A program made the translations under genes and the position numbers. The notes under the pieces were generated by a model. The model did not search any database, had not been told where the DNA came from, and was given only the letters and a program-made list of their open reading frames with translations. Of a stretch of DNA of 64,000 nucleotides, positions 10,921 to 23,902 are shown in pieces; the first letter of the stretch is position 1, and each line of letters starts with the position of its first letter. This DNA is from Hydractinia symbiolongicarpus (Eukaryota; Cnidaria; Hydrozoa; Anthoathecata; Hydractiniidae): the NCBI RefSeq assembly GCF_029227915.1, contig NC_079881.1, positions 24,777,501 to 24,841,500 of the forward strand, written 5' to 3'.

Positions 10921-13151
10921 CGCATGAGACTTGTAGTTTTCAAAAATAATTTCATTTTTGATGAGACGCTGAATAAAAGGAGTTTAATCTCCGGCAAACG
11001 AAAACCCGCCATTTCCCGTAAATCCCGGGCTTGGCCCGTATAGTCGAATGTATACAAAGAAAGTACGCAGGGAGTAAACTCATTTCCCAAACGATTTTTT
11101 AAATTATTTTTTCACCACTAAGACGCATGAGACTTGTAGTTTTCAAAAATGATTTCAATTTTTATGAGACGCTGAATAAAAGGAGTTTAATCGCCGGCAA
11201 ACGAAAATCCGCGATTTCCCGTAAATCCCGGACTCGGCCCGTATAGTCAAAAGTATACAAAGAAAGTACCCAGGGAGTAAACTCATTTCCCAAACGATTC
11301 TTTAAATTATTTTTCGCCACTAAAACGCATGAGACTTGTAGTTTTCAAAAATGATTTTATTTTTGATGAGACGCTGAATAAAAAGAGTTTAATCTCCGGC
11401 AAACGAAAACCCGCGATTTCCCGTAAATCCCGGGCTTGGCCCGTAGAGTCGAATGTATACAAAGAAGGTACCCAGGGAGTAAACTCATTTCCCGAACGAT
11501 TCTTTAAATTATTTTTTCACCACTAAAACGCATGAGACTTGTAGTTTTCAAAAATGATTTCATTTTTTATGAGACGCTGAATAAAAGGAGTTAAATCGGC
11601 GGCAAACGAAAACCCGCGATTTCCCGTAAATCCCGGGCTTGACCCGTATAGTCAAATGTATACAAAGAAATTAAACTGGGAGTAAACTTATTTCCCGAAC
11701 GATTTTTTAAATTAATTTTTTACCACTAAAACGCATAAGACTTGTAGTTTTCAAAAACGATTTCATTTTTGATGAGACGCTGAATAAAAGGAGTTTAATC
11801 GCCAGCAAACGAAAACCCGCGATTTTCCGTATATCACGGACTCGGCCCGTACAGTGAAAAGTATACAAAGAAAGTAAGCAGGGAGTAAACTCATTTCCCA
11901 AACGATTCTTTCAATTATTTTTTCACCACTAAAACGCATGAGACTTGTAGTTTTCTAAAATGATTTCATTTTTAAAGAGACGCTGTATAAAAGGAGTTTA
12001 ATCGCCGACAAACGAAAACCCGCGATTTGCCGTAAATCCCGGGCTTGACCCGTATAGTCGAATGTATACAAAGAATGTAAATTAGGAGTAAACTCATTTC
12101 CCGAACGATTTTTTAAATTAATTTTTTACCACTAAAACGCATGAGACTTGTAGTTTTCAGAAATGATTTCATTTTTGATGAGACGCTGAATAAAAGGAGT
12201 TTAATCGCCGGCTAACGAAAAACCGCGATTTTCCGTATATCACGGCCTCGGCCCGTACAGTGAAAAGTATACAAAGAAAGTACCCAGGGAGTAAACTCAT
12301 TTGCCGAACGATTTTTTGAATTATTTCTTCACCACTAAAACGCATGAGACTTGTAGTTTCCAAAAATGATTTCATTTTTGATGAGACGCACAATAAAAGG
12401 AGTTTAATCGCCGGCAAACGAAAACCCGCAATTTCCCGTAAATCCCGGAGTCGGCCCGTATAGTCAAAAGTATACAAAGAAAGTACCCAGGGAGTAAACT
12501 CATTTCTTGAACGATTTTTTACATTGTTTTTTCACCACTAAAACGCATGAGACTTGTAGTTTTCAAAAATGATTTCATTTTTGATGAGACCCTGAATAAA
12601 AGGAGTTTAATCTCCGGCAAACGAAAACTCGCCATTTCCCGTAAATCCCGGGCTTGGCCCGTATAGTCGAATGTATACAAAGAAAGTACGCAGGGAGTAA
12701 ACTCATTTCCCAAACGATTTTTTAAATTATTTTTTCACCACTAAGACGCATGAGACTTGTAGTTTTCAAAAATGATTTCATTTTTTATGAGACGCTGAAT
12801 AAAAGGAGTTTAATTGCCGGCAAACGAAAATCCGCGATTTCCCGTAAATCCCGGACTTGGCCCGTATAGTCAAAAGTATACAAAGGAAGTACCCAGGGAG
12901 TAAACTCATTTCCCAAACGATTCTTTAAATTATTTTTCGCCACTAAAACGCATGAGACTTGTAGTTTTCAAAAATGATTTTATTTTTGATGAGACGCTGA
13001 ATAAAAAGAGTTTAATCTCCGGCAAACGAAAACCCGCGATTTCCCGTAAATCCCGGGCCTGGCCCGTATAGTCGAATGTATACAAAGAAGGTACCCAGGG
13101 AGTAAACTCATTTCCCGAACGATTTTTTAAATTAATTTTTTACCACTAAAA
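10921..13151 (+). repeat. 8-monomer HOR (1623 bp), one full and one partial copy
   Basis: Starts at 10921, 11326 and 11529 correspond to 12544, 12949 and 13152 (offset 1623 each time). Shared rare markers are CCGCCATTTCCCG or its CTCGCC variant, TTTTTCGCCACTAAAACGC, CCCAAACGATTTTTT and GAATAAAAAGAGTTTAATCTCC. The second copy holds about three monomers, then switches within the 12949 monomer into the 10-mer block. Confidence 0.8.
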
Positions 13152-16100
13152 CGCATGAGACTTGTAGTTTTCAGAAATGATTTCATTTTTGATGAGACGC
13201 TGAATAAAAGGAGTTTAATCGCCGGCTAACGAAAAACCGCGATTTTCCGTATATCACGGACTCGGCCCGTACAGTGAAAAGTATACAAAGAAAGTACCCA
13301 GGGAGTAAACTCATTTCCCAAACGATTCTTTAAATTATTTTTTCACCACTAAAACGCATGAGACTTGTAGTTTTCAAAAATGATTTCATTTTTGATGAGA
13401 CGCTGAATAAAAGGAGTTTAATCGCCGGCAAACGAAAACCCGCAATTTCCCGTAAATTCCGGACTCGGCACGTATAGTCAAAAGTATACAAAGAAAGTAC
13501 CCAGGGAGTAAACTCACTTCCCGAACGATTCTTTAAATTATTTTTTCACCACTAAAACGCATGAGACTTGTAGTTTTTAAAAATGATTTCATTCTTGATG
13601 AGACGCTGAATAAAAGGAGTTTAATCGCCGGCAAACGAAATCCCGCGATTTTCCGTATATCACGGCCTCGGCCCGTACAGTGAAAAGTATACAAAGAAAG
13701 TACCCAGGGAGTAAACTCATTTGCCGAACGATTTTTTGAATTATTTCTTCACCACTAAAACGCATGAGACTTGTAGTTTCCAAAAATGATTTCATTTTTG
13801 ATGAGACGCACAATAAAAGGAGTTTAATCGCCGGCAAACGAAAACCCGCGATTTGCCGTAAATCCCGGGCTTGACCCGTATAGTGAAATGTATTCAAAGA
13901 AAGTAAACTGGGAGTAAACTCATTTCCCGAACGATTTTTTAAATTAATTTTTTACCACTAAAACGCATAAGACTTGTAGTTTTCAAAAATGATTTCATTT
14001 TTGATGAGACGCTGAATAAAAGGAGTTTAATCTCCGGCAAACGAAAACCCGCGATTTCCCGTAAATCCCGGACCCAGCCCGTATAGTCAAAAGTATACAA
14101 AGAATGTACGCAGAGAGTAAACTCATTTCCCGAACGATTCTTTAAATTATATTTTCACCACTAAAACGCATGAAACTTGTACTTTTCAAAAATGATTTCA
14201 TTTTTGATGAGACGCTGAATAAAAGAAGTTTAATCGGCGGCAAACGAAAACCCGCGATTTCCCGTAAATCCCGGGCTTGGCCCGTATAGTCGAATGTATA
14301 CAAAGAAAGTACCCATTGAGTAAACTCATTTCCCGAACGATTTTTTAAATTATTTTTTCACCACTAAGACGCATGAGACTTGTAGTTTTCAAAAATGATT
14401 TCGTTATTGATGAGACGCTGCATAAAGGGAGTTTAATCGCCGGCAAACGAAAACCCGCCATTTCCCGTAAATCCCTGGCTTGGCCGTATAGTCGAATGTA
14501 TACAAAAAAAATACCCAGGGAGTACACTCATTACCCGAACGATTTTTTAAATTATTTCTTCACCACTAAAACGCATGAGACTTGTAGTTTTCAAAATTGA
14601 TTTCATTTTTGATGAGACGCGGAATAAAAGAAGTTTAATCGGCGGCAAACGAAAACCCGAGATTTCCCGTAAATCCCGGGCTTGGCCCGCATAGTCGAAT
14701 GTATACAAAGAAAGTACCCAGGGAGTAAACTCATTTCCCGAACGATTTTTTACATTATTTTTTCACCACTAAGACGCATGAGACTTGTAGTTTTCAAAAA
14801 TGATTTCATTTTTTATGAGACGCTGAATAAAAGGAGTTTAATCGCCGGCAAACGAAAACCCTCCATTTTCCGTAAATCCCGGACTCGGCCCGTATAGTCA
14901 AAAGTATACAAAGAAAGTACCCAGGGAGTAAACTCATTTCCCGAACGATTCTTTAAATCATTTTTCACCACTGGAACGCATGAGACTTGTAGTTTTTAAA
15001 AATGATTTCGTTTTTGATGAGACGCTGAATAAAAGGAGTTTAATCTCCGGCACACGAAAACCCGCGATTTCCCGTAAATCCCGGGCCTGGCCCGTATAGT
15101 CGAATGTATACAAAGAAGGTACCCAGGGAGTAAACTCATTTCCCGAACGATTTTTTAAATTAATTTTTTACCACTAAAACGCATGAGACTTGTAGTTTTC
15201 AGAAATGATTTCATTTTTGATGAGACGCTGAATAAAAGGAGTTTAATCGCCGGCTAACGAAAAACCGCGATTTTCCGTATATCACGGACTCGGCCCGTAC
15301 AGTGAAAAGTATACAAAGAAAGTACCCAGGGAGTAAACTCATTTCCCAAACGATTCTTTAAATTATTTTTTCACCACTAAAACGCATGAGACTTGTAGTT
15401 TTCAAAAATGATTTCATTTTTGATGAGACGCTGAATAAAAGGAGTTTAATCGCCGGCAAACGAAAACCCGCAATTTCCCGTAAATTCCGGACTCGGCACG
15501 TATAGTCAAAAGTATACAAAGAAAGTACCCAGGGAGTAAACTCACTTCCCGAACGATTCTTTAAATTATTTTTTCACCACTAAAACGCATGAGACTTGTA
15601 GTTTTTAAAAATGATTTCATTCTTGATGAGACGCTGAATAAAAGGAGTTTAATCGCCGGCAAACGAAATCCCGCGATTTTCCGTATATCACGGCCTCGGC
15701 CCGTACAGTGAAAAGTATACAAAGAAAGTACCCAGGGAGTAAACTCATTTGCCGAACGATTTTTTGAATTATTTCTTCACCACTAAAACGCATGAGACTT
15801 GTAGTTTCCAAAAATGATTTCATTTTTGATGAGACGCACAATAAAAGGAGTTTAATCGCCGGCAAACGAAAACCCGCGATTTGCCGTAAATCCCGGGCTT
15901 GACCCGTATAGTGAAATGTATTCAAAGAAAGTAAACTGGGAGTAAACTCATTTCCCGAACGATTTTTTAAATTAATTTTTTACCACTAAAACGCATAAGA
16001 CTTGTAGTTTTCAAAAATGATTTCATTTTTGATGAGACGCTGAATAAAAGGAGTTTAATCTCCGGCAAACGAAAACCCGCGATTTCCCGTAAATCCCGGA

Positions 16101-17072
16101 CCCGGCCCGTATAGTCAAAAGTATACAAAGAATGTACGCAGAGAGTAAACTCATTTCCCGAACGATTCTTTAAATTATATTTTCACCACTAAAACGCATG
16201 AAACTTGTACTTTTCAAAAATGATTTCATTTTTGATGAGACGCTGAATAAAAGAAGTTTAATCGGCGGCAAACGAAAACCCGCGATTTCCCGTAAATCCC
16301 GGGCTTGGCCCGTATAGTCGAATGTATACAAAGAAAGTACCCATTGAGTAAACTCATTTCCCGAACGATTTTTTAAATTATTTTTTCACCACTAAGACGC
16401 ATGAGACTTGTAGTTTTCAAAAATGATTTCGTTATTGATGAGACGCTGCATAAAGGGAGTTTAATCGCCGTCAAACGAAAACCCGCCATTTCCCGTAAAT
16501 CCCTGGCTTGGCCGTATAGTCGAATGTATACAAAAAAAATACCCAGGGAGTACACTCATTACCCGAACGATTTTTTAAATTATTTCTTCACCACTAAAAC
16601 GCATGAGACTTGTAGTTTTCAAAATTGATTTCATTTTTGATGAGACGCGGAATAAAAGAAGTTTAATCGGCGGCAAACGAAAACCCGAGATTTCCCGTAA
16701 ATCCCGGGCTTGGCCCGCATAGTCGAATGTATACAAAGAAAGTACCCAGGGAGTAAACTCATTTCCCGAACGATTTTTTACATTATTTTTTCACCACTAA
16801 GACGCATGAGACTTGTAGTTTTCAAAAATGATTTCATTTTTTATGAGACGCTGAATAAAAGGAGTTTAATCGCCGGCAAACGAAAACCCTCCATTTTCCG
16901 TAAATCCCGGACTCGGCCCGTATAGTCAAAAGTATACAAAGAAAGTACCCAGGGAGTAAACTCATTTCCCGAACGATTCTTTAAATCATTTTTCACCACT
17001 GGAACGCATGAGACTTGTAGTTTTTAAAAATGATTTCGTTTTTGATGAGACGCTGAATAAAAGGAGTTTAAT
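13017..17072 (+). repeat. 10-monomer HOR, two near-identical copies (2028 bp each)
   Basis: Copy 1 is about 13017-15044 and copy 2 about 15045-17072, with a constant offset of 2028 (for example 13152 and 15180). Shared private markers include GGGCCTGGCCCG, TTTTCAGAAATG, CCGGCTAACGAAAAACC, GACGCACAATAAAAGG, GAATGTACGCAGAGAG, CCCATTGAG and CCCTCCATTTTCCG. I could see only a few base differences in 2 kb, for example CCCAGCCCG against CCCGGCCCG (14094 region) and GCCGGCAAACG against GCCGTCAAACG (16470 region). Block edges are approximate. Confidence 0.9.
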
Positions 17073-18423
17073 CGCCGGCAAACAAAAACCCGCGATTTGC
17101 CGTAAATCCCGGGCTTGACCCGTATAGTCAAATGTATACAAAGAAAGTAAACTAGGAGTAAACTCATTTCCCGAACGATTTTTTAAATTAATTTTTTACC
17201 ACTAAAATGCATAAGACTTGTAGTTTTCAAAAACGATTTCATTTTTGATGAGACGCTGAATAAAAGGAGTTTAATCGCCGGCAAACGAAAACCCGCAATT
17301 TCCCGTAAATCCCGGACTCGGCCCGTATAGTCAAAAGTATACAAAGAAAGTAAACTGGGAGTAAACTCATTTCCGGAACGATTCTTTAAATTATATTTTC
17401 ACCACTAAAACGCATGAAACTTGTACTTTTCAAAAATGATTTCATTTTTGATGAGACGCTGAATAAAAGAAGTTTAATCGCCGGCAAACGAAAACCCGCG
17501 ATTTCCCGTAAATCCCGGGCTTGGCCCGTATAGTCGAATGTATACAAAGAAAGTACCCATTGAGTAAACTCATTTCCCGAACGATTTTTTAAATTATTTT
17601 TTCACCACTAAGACGCATGAGACTTGTAGTTTTCAAAAATGATTTCGTTATTGATGAGACGCTGCATAAAGGGAGTTTAATCGCCGGCAAACGAAAACCC
17701 GCCATTTCCCGTAAATCCCTGGCTTGGCCGTATAGTCGAATGTATACAAAAAAAATACCCAGGGAGTACACTCATTACCCGAACGATTTTTTAAATTATT
17801 TCTTCACCACTAAAACGCATGAGACTTGTAGTTTTCAAAAATGATTTCATTTTTTATGAGACGCTGAATAAAAGGAGTTTAATCGCCGGCAAACGAAAAC
17901 CCTCCATTTTCCGTAAATCCCGGACTCGGCCCGTATAGTCAAAAGTATACAAAGAAAGTACCCAGGGAGTAAACTCATTTCCCGAACGATTCTTTAAATT
18001 ATTTTTCACCACTGGAACGTATGAGACTTGTAGTTTTCAAAAATGATTTCGTTTTTGATGAGACGCTGAATAAAAGGAGTTTAATCGCCGGCAAACAAAA
18101 ACCCGCGATTTGCCGTAAATCCCGGGCTTGACCCGTATAGTCAAATGTATACAAAGAAAGTAAACTGGGAGTAAACTCATTTCCCGAACGATTTTTTAAA
18201 TTAATTTTTTACCACTAAAATGCATAAGACTTGTAGTTTTCAAAAACGATTTCATTTTTGATGAGACGCTGAATAAAAGGAGTTTAATCGCCGGCAAACG
18301 AAAACCCGCAATTTCCCGTAAATCCCGGACTCGGCCCGTATAGTCAAAAGTATACAAAGAAAGTACCCAGGGATTAAACTCATTTCCCGAACGATTCTTT
18401 AAATTATTTTTTCACCACTAAAA
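17073..18423 (+). repeat. Satellite mosaic containing a shortened third copy of the 10-mer block
   Basis: Monomers at about 17415-17830 match 16200-16615 (offset 1216). They carry the AAAGAAGTTTAATC, CCCATTGAG, GCATAAAGGGAG and AAAAAAAATACCCAGGGAGTACACTC variants. The next monomer carries CCCTCCATTTTCCG, a marker that lies two monomers further on in the 10-mer block, so two monomers are missing. Flanking monomers carry GGCAAACAAAAACCCGCG and AAAATGCATAAG, which recur at 22-23 kb. Confidence 0.72.
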
Positions 18424-18829
18424 CGCATGAGATTTGTACTTTTCAAAAACGATTTCATTTTTGATGAGACGCTGAATAAAAGGAGTTTAATCGCCGGCAA
18501 ACGAAAACCCGCAATTTCCCGTAAATCCCGGACTCGGCCCGTATAGTCAAAAGTATACAAAGAAAGTACCCAGGGAGTAAACTCATTTCCCGAACGATTC
18601 TTTAAATTATTTTTTCACCACTAAAACGCATGAGATTTTTACTTTTCAAAAACGATTTCATTTTTGATGAGACGCTGAATAAAAGGAGTTTAATCGCCGG
18701 CAAACGAAAACCCGCAATTTCCCGTAAATCCCGGACTCGGTCCGTATAGTCAAAAGTATACAAAGAAAGTACCCAGGGAGTAAACTCATTTCCCGAACGA
18801 TTCTTTAAATTATTTTTTCACTACTAAAA
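18424..18829 (+). repeat. Two adjacent near-identical monomers (203 bp each)
   Basis: Units 18424-18626 and 18627-18829 both carry GAGATTTNTACTTTTCAAAAACGATTTC and CAATTTCCCGTAAATCCCGGACTCGG, with only a few differences. The monomer just before (about 18221) shares most of the same core. This is duplication at single-monomer scale, unlike the multi-monomer HORs elsewhere. Confidence 0.82.
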
Positions 18830-21800
18830 CGCATGAGATTTGTAGTTTTCAAAAATGATTTCATTTGTGATGAGACGCTGAATAAAAGGAGTTTAATCGC
18901 CGGCAAATGAAAACCCGCGATTTCCTGTATATCCCGGAATCGGCCCGTATAGTCGAATGTATACAAAGAAAGTACCCAGGGAGTAAACTTATTTCTTGAA
19001 CGATTTTTTAAATTATTTTTTCACCACTAAAACGCATGAGACTTGTAGTTTTCAAAAATGATTTCATTTTTGATGAGACGCTGAATAAAAGGAGTTTAAT
19101 CTCCGGCAAACGAAAACCCGCGATTTCCCGTAAATCCTGGACCCGGCCCGTATAGTCAAAAGTATACAAAGAACGTACGCAGGGAGTAAACTCATTTCCC
19201 GAACGATTCTTTAAATTATATTTTCACCACTAAAACGCATGAGACTTGTACTTTTCAAAAATGATTTCATTTTTTATGAGACGCTGAATAAAAGGAGTTT
19301 AATCGCCGGCAAACGAAAAACCGCGATTTCCCGTAAATCCCGGACTCGGCCCGTATAGTCAAAAGTATACAAAGAAAGTACCCAGGGAGTAAACTCATTT
19401 CCCGAACGATTCTTTAAATTATTTCTTCACCACTAAAACGCATGAGACTTGTAGTTTTCAAAAATGATTTCATTTTTGATGACACGCTGAATAAAAGGAG
19501 TTTAATCGCCGGCAAACGAAAACCCGCGATTTGCCGTAAATGCCGGGCTTGACCCGTATAGGTAAATGTATACAAAGAAAGTAAACTGGGAGTAAACTCA
19601 TTTCCCAAACGATTTTTTAAATTAATTTTTTACCACTAAAACGCATAAGACTTGTAGTTTTCAAAAACGATTTCATTTTTGATGAGACGTTGAATAAAAG
19701 GAGTTTAATCGCCGGCAAACGAAAACCCGCAATTTGCCTTAAATCCCGTGCTTGACCCGTATAGTCAAATGTATACAAAGAAAGTAAACTGGGAGTAAAC
19801 TCATTTCCCGAACGATTTTTAAATTAATTTTTTACCACTAAAACGCATAAGACTTGTAGTTTTCAAAAACGATTTCATTTTTGATGAGACGCTGAATAAA
19901 AGGAGTTTAATCGCCGGCTAACGAAAAACCGCGATTTTCCGTATATCACGGACTCGGCCTGTACAGTGAAAAGTATACAAAGAAAGTACCCAGGGAGTAA
20001 ACTCATTTCCCAAACGATTCTTTAAATTATTTTTTCACCACTAAAACGCATGAGACTTGTAGTTTTCAAAAATGATTTCATTTTTGATGAGACGCTGAAT
20101 AAAAGAAGTTTAATCGCCGGCAAACGAAAACCCGCGATTTCCCGTATATCCTGGAATCGGTCCGTATAGTCGAATGTATACAAAGAAAGTAAACTGGGAG
20201 TAAACTCATTTTCCGAACGATTTTTTAAATTAATTTTTTACCACTAAAACGCATAAGACTTGTAGTTTTCAAAAACGATTTCATTTTTGATGAGACGCTG
20301 AATAAAAGGAGTTTAATCGCCGGCAAACGAAAACCCCCAATTTCCCGTAAATCCCGGACTCGGCCCGTATAGTCAAAAGTATACAAAGAAAGTACCCAGG
20401 GAGTAAACTCATTTCCCGAACGATTCTTTAAATTATTTTTTCACCACTAAAACGCATGAGATTTGTAGTTTTCAAAAATGATTTCATTTTTGATGAGACG
20501 CTGAATAAAAGGAGTTTAATCGCCGGCAAATGAAAACCCGCGATTTCCTGTATATCCTGGAATCGGCCCGTATAGTCGAATGTATACAAAGAAAGTACCC
20601 AGGGAGTAAACTCATTTCTTGAACGATTTTTTAAATTATTTTTTCACCACTAAAACGCATGAGACTGGTAGTTTTCAAAAATGATTTCATTTTTGATGAG
20701 ACGCTGAATAAAAGGAGTTTAATCTCCGGCAAACGAAAACCCGCGATTTCCCGTAAATCCTGGACCCGGCCCGTATAGTCAAAAGTATACAAAGATCGTA
20801 CGCAGGGAGTAAACTCATTTCCCGAACGATTCTTTAAATTATATTTTCACCACTAAAACGCATGAGACTTGTACTTTTCAAAAATGATTTCATTTTTTAT
20901 GAGACGCTGAATAAAAGGAGTTTAATCGCCGGCAAACGAAAACCCGCGATTTCCCGTAAATCCCGGACTCGGCCCGTATAGTCAAAAGTATACAAAGAAA
21001 GTACCCAGGGAATAAACTCATTTCCCGAACGATTTTTTGAATTATTTCTTCACCACTAAAACGCATGAGACTTGTAGTTTCCAAAAATGATTTCATTTTT
21101 GATGAGACGCACAATAAAAGGAGTTTAATCGCCGGCAAACGAAAACCCGCGATTTGCCGTAAATCCCGGGCTTGACCCGCATAGTGAAATGTATTCAAAG
21201 AAAGTAAACTGGGAGTAAACTCATTTCCCGAACGATTTTTTAAATTAATTTTTTACCACTAAAACGCATAAGACTTGTAGTTTTCAAAAATGATTTCATT
21301 TTTGATGAGACGCTGAATAAAAGGAGTTTAATCTCCGGCAAACGAAAACCCGCGATTTCCCGTAAATCCCGGACCCGGCCCGTATAGTCAAAAGTATACA
21401 AAGAATGTACGCAGGGAGTAAACTCATTTCCCGAACGATTCTTTAAATTATATTTTCACCACTAAAACGCATGAGACTTGTACTTTTCAAAAATGATTTC
21501 ATTTTTGATGAGACGCTGAATAAAAGAAGTTTAATCGCCGGCAAACGAAAACCCGCGATTTCCCGTAAATCCCGGGCTTGGCCCGTATAGTCGAATGTAT
21601 ACAAAGAAAGTACCCAGGGAGTAAACTCATTTCCCGAACGATTTTTTAAATTATTTTTTCACCACTAAGACGCATGAGACTTGTAGTTTTCAAAAATGAT
21701 TTTATTTTTTATGAGAAGCTGAATAAGAGGAGTTTAATCGCCGGCAATCGAAAACCCTCGATTTTCCGTAAATCCCGGACTCGGCCCGTATAGTCAAAAG

Positions 21801-21872
21801 TATACAAAGAAAGTACCCAGGGAGTAAACTCATTTCCCGAACGATTCTTTAAATTATTTTTCACCACTGGAA
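18830..21872 (+). repeat. Satellite mosaic of the left-end HOR family (8-mer spacing 1623 bp)
   Basis: The GAGATTTGTAG/GGCAAATG monomer begins units at 18830 and 20453, 1623 bases apart. It is followed both times by the TCCTGGACCCGG monomer and the TTTTTTATGAG monomer. Between them lie the GATGACACGCTG and GACGTTGAAT monomers known from 1-2500 and 7268-9903, plus a CCGGCTAACG monomer typical of 13-17 kb. Near 21110 the GACGCACAATAAAAGG marker of the 10-mer block reappears. Confidence 0.72.
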
Positions 21873-23902
21873 CGCATGAGACTTGTAGTTTTCAAAAATG
21901 ATTTCGTTATTGATGAGACGCTGAAAAAGAGGAGTTTAATCGCCGGCAAACGAAAACCCGCGATTTCCCGTAAATCCCGGCCTTGACCTGTATAGTCGAA
22001 TGTATACAAAGAAAGTAAACTGGGAGTAAACTCATTTCCCGAACGATTTTTTAAATTATTTGTTCACCACTAAACTGCATGAGACTTGTAGTTTTCAAAA
22101 ATGATTTCGTTTTTGATGAGACGCTGAATAAAAGGAGTTTAATCGCCGGCAAACAAAAACCCGCGATTTGCCGTAAATCCCGGGCTTGACCCGTATAGTC
22201 AAATGTATACAAAGAAAGTAAACTGGGAGTAAACTCATTTCCCGAACGATTTTTTAAATTAATTTTTTACCACTAAAATGCATAAGACTTGTAGTTTTCA
22301 AAAACGATTTCATTTTTGATGAGACGCTGAATAAAAGGAGTTTAATCGCCGGCAAACGAAAACCCGCAATTTCCCGTAAATCCCGGACTCGGCCCGTATA
22401 GTCAAAAGTATACAAAGAAAGTACCCAGGGAGTAAACTCATTTCCCGAACGATTCTTTAAATTATTTTTTCACCACTAAAACGCATGAGATTTGTAGTTT
22501 TCAAAAATGATTTCATTTTTGATGAGACGCTGAATAAAAGGAGTTTAATCGCCAGCAAATGAAAACCCGCGATTTCCTGTATATCCCGGAATCGGCCCGT
22601 ATAGTCGAATGTATACAAAGAAAGTACCCAGGGAGTAAACTCATTTCTTGAACGATTTTTTAAATTATTTTTTCACCACTAAAACGCATGAGACTTGTAG
22701 TTTTCAAAAATGATTTCATTTTTGATGAGACGCTGAATAAAAGGAGTTTAATCTCCGGCAAACGAAAACCCGCGATTTCCCGTAAATCCTGGACCCGGCC
22801 CGTATAGTCAAAAGTATACAAAGAACGTACGCAGGGAGTAAACTCATTTCCCGAACGATTCTTTAAATTATATTTTCACCACTAAAACGCATGAGACTTG
22901 TAGTTTTCAAAAATGATTTCGTTATTGATGAGACGCTGAATAAGAGGAGTTTAATCGCCGGCAAACGAAAACCCGCGATTTCCCGTAAATCCCGGCCTTG
23001 ACCTGTATAGTCGAATGTATACAAAGAAAGTAAACTGGGAGTAAACTCATTTCCCGAACGATTTTTTAAATTATTTTTTCACCACTAAAATGCATGAGAC
23101 TTGTAGTTTTCAAAAATGATTTCGTTTTTGATGAGACGCTGAATAAAAGGAGTTTAATCGCCGGCAAACAAAAACCCGCGATTTGCCGTAAATCCGGGGC
23201 TTGACCCGTATAGTCAAATGTATACAAAGAAAGTAAACTGGGAGTAAACTCATTTCCCGAACGATTTTTTAAATTAATTTTTTACCACTAAAATGCATAA
23301 GACTTGTAGTTTTCAAAAACGATTTCATTTTTGATGAGACGCTGAATAAAAGGAGTTTAATCGCCGGCAAACGAAAACCCGCAATTTCCCGTAAATCCCG
23401 GACTCGGCCCGTATAGTCAAAAGTATACAAAGAAAGTACCCAGGGAGTAAACTCATTTCCCGAACGATTCTTTAAATTATTTTTTCACCACTAAAACGCA
23501 TGAGATTTGTAGTTTTCAAAAATGATTTCATTTTTGATGAGACGCTGAATAAAAGCAGTTTAATCGCCGGCAAATGAAAACCCGCGATTTCCTGTATATC
23601 CCGGAATCGGCCCGTATAGTCGAATGTATACAAAGAAAGTACCCAGGGAGTAAACTCATTTCTTGAACGATTTTTTAAATTATTTTTTCACCACTAAAAC
23701 GCATGAAACTTGTAGTTTTCAAAAATGATTTCATTTTTGATGAGACGCTGAATAAAAGGAGTTTAATCTCCGGCAAACGAAAACCCGCGATTTCCCGTAA
23801 ATCCTGGACCCGGCCCGTATAGTCAAAAGTATACAAAGAACGTACGCAGGGAGTAAACTCATTTCCCGAACGATTCTTTAAATTATATTTTCACCACTAA
23901 AA
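21873..23902 (+). repeat. 5-monomer HOR, two copies (1015 bp each)
   Basis: Copies are 21873-22887 and 22888-23902. Matching markers are TTCGTTATTGATGAG with AGAGGAGTTTAATC, CGGCCTTGACCTG, the TGCATGAGAC landmark variant, GGCAAACAAAAACCC, AAAATGCATAAG and GGCAAATGAAAACCC. Small differences include GAAAAAGAGG against GAATAAGAGG and AAACTGCATG against AAAATGCATG. Confidence 0.88.
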
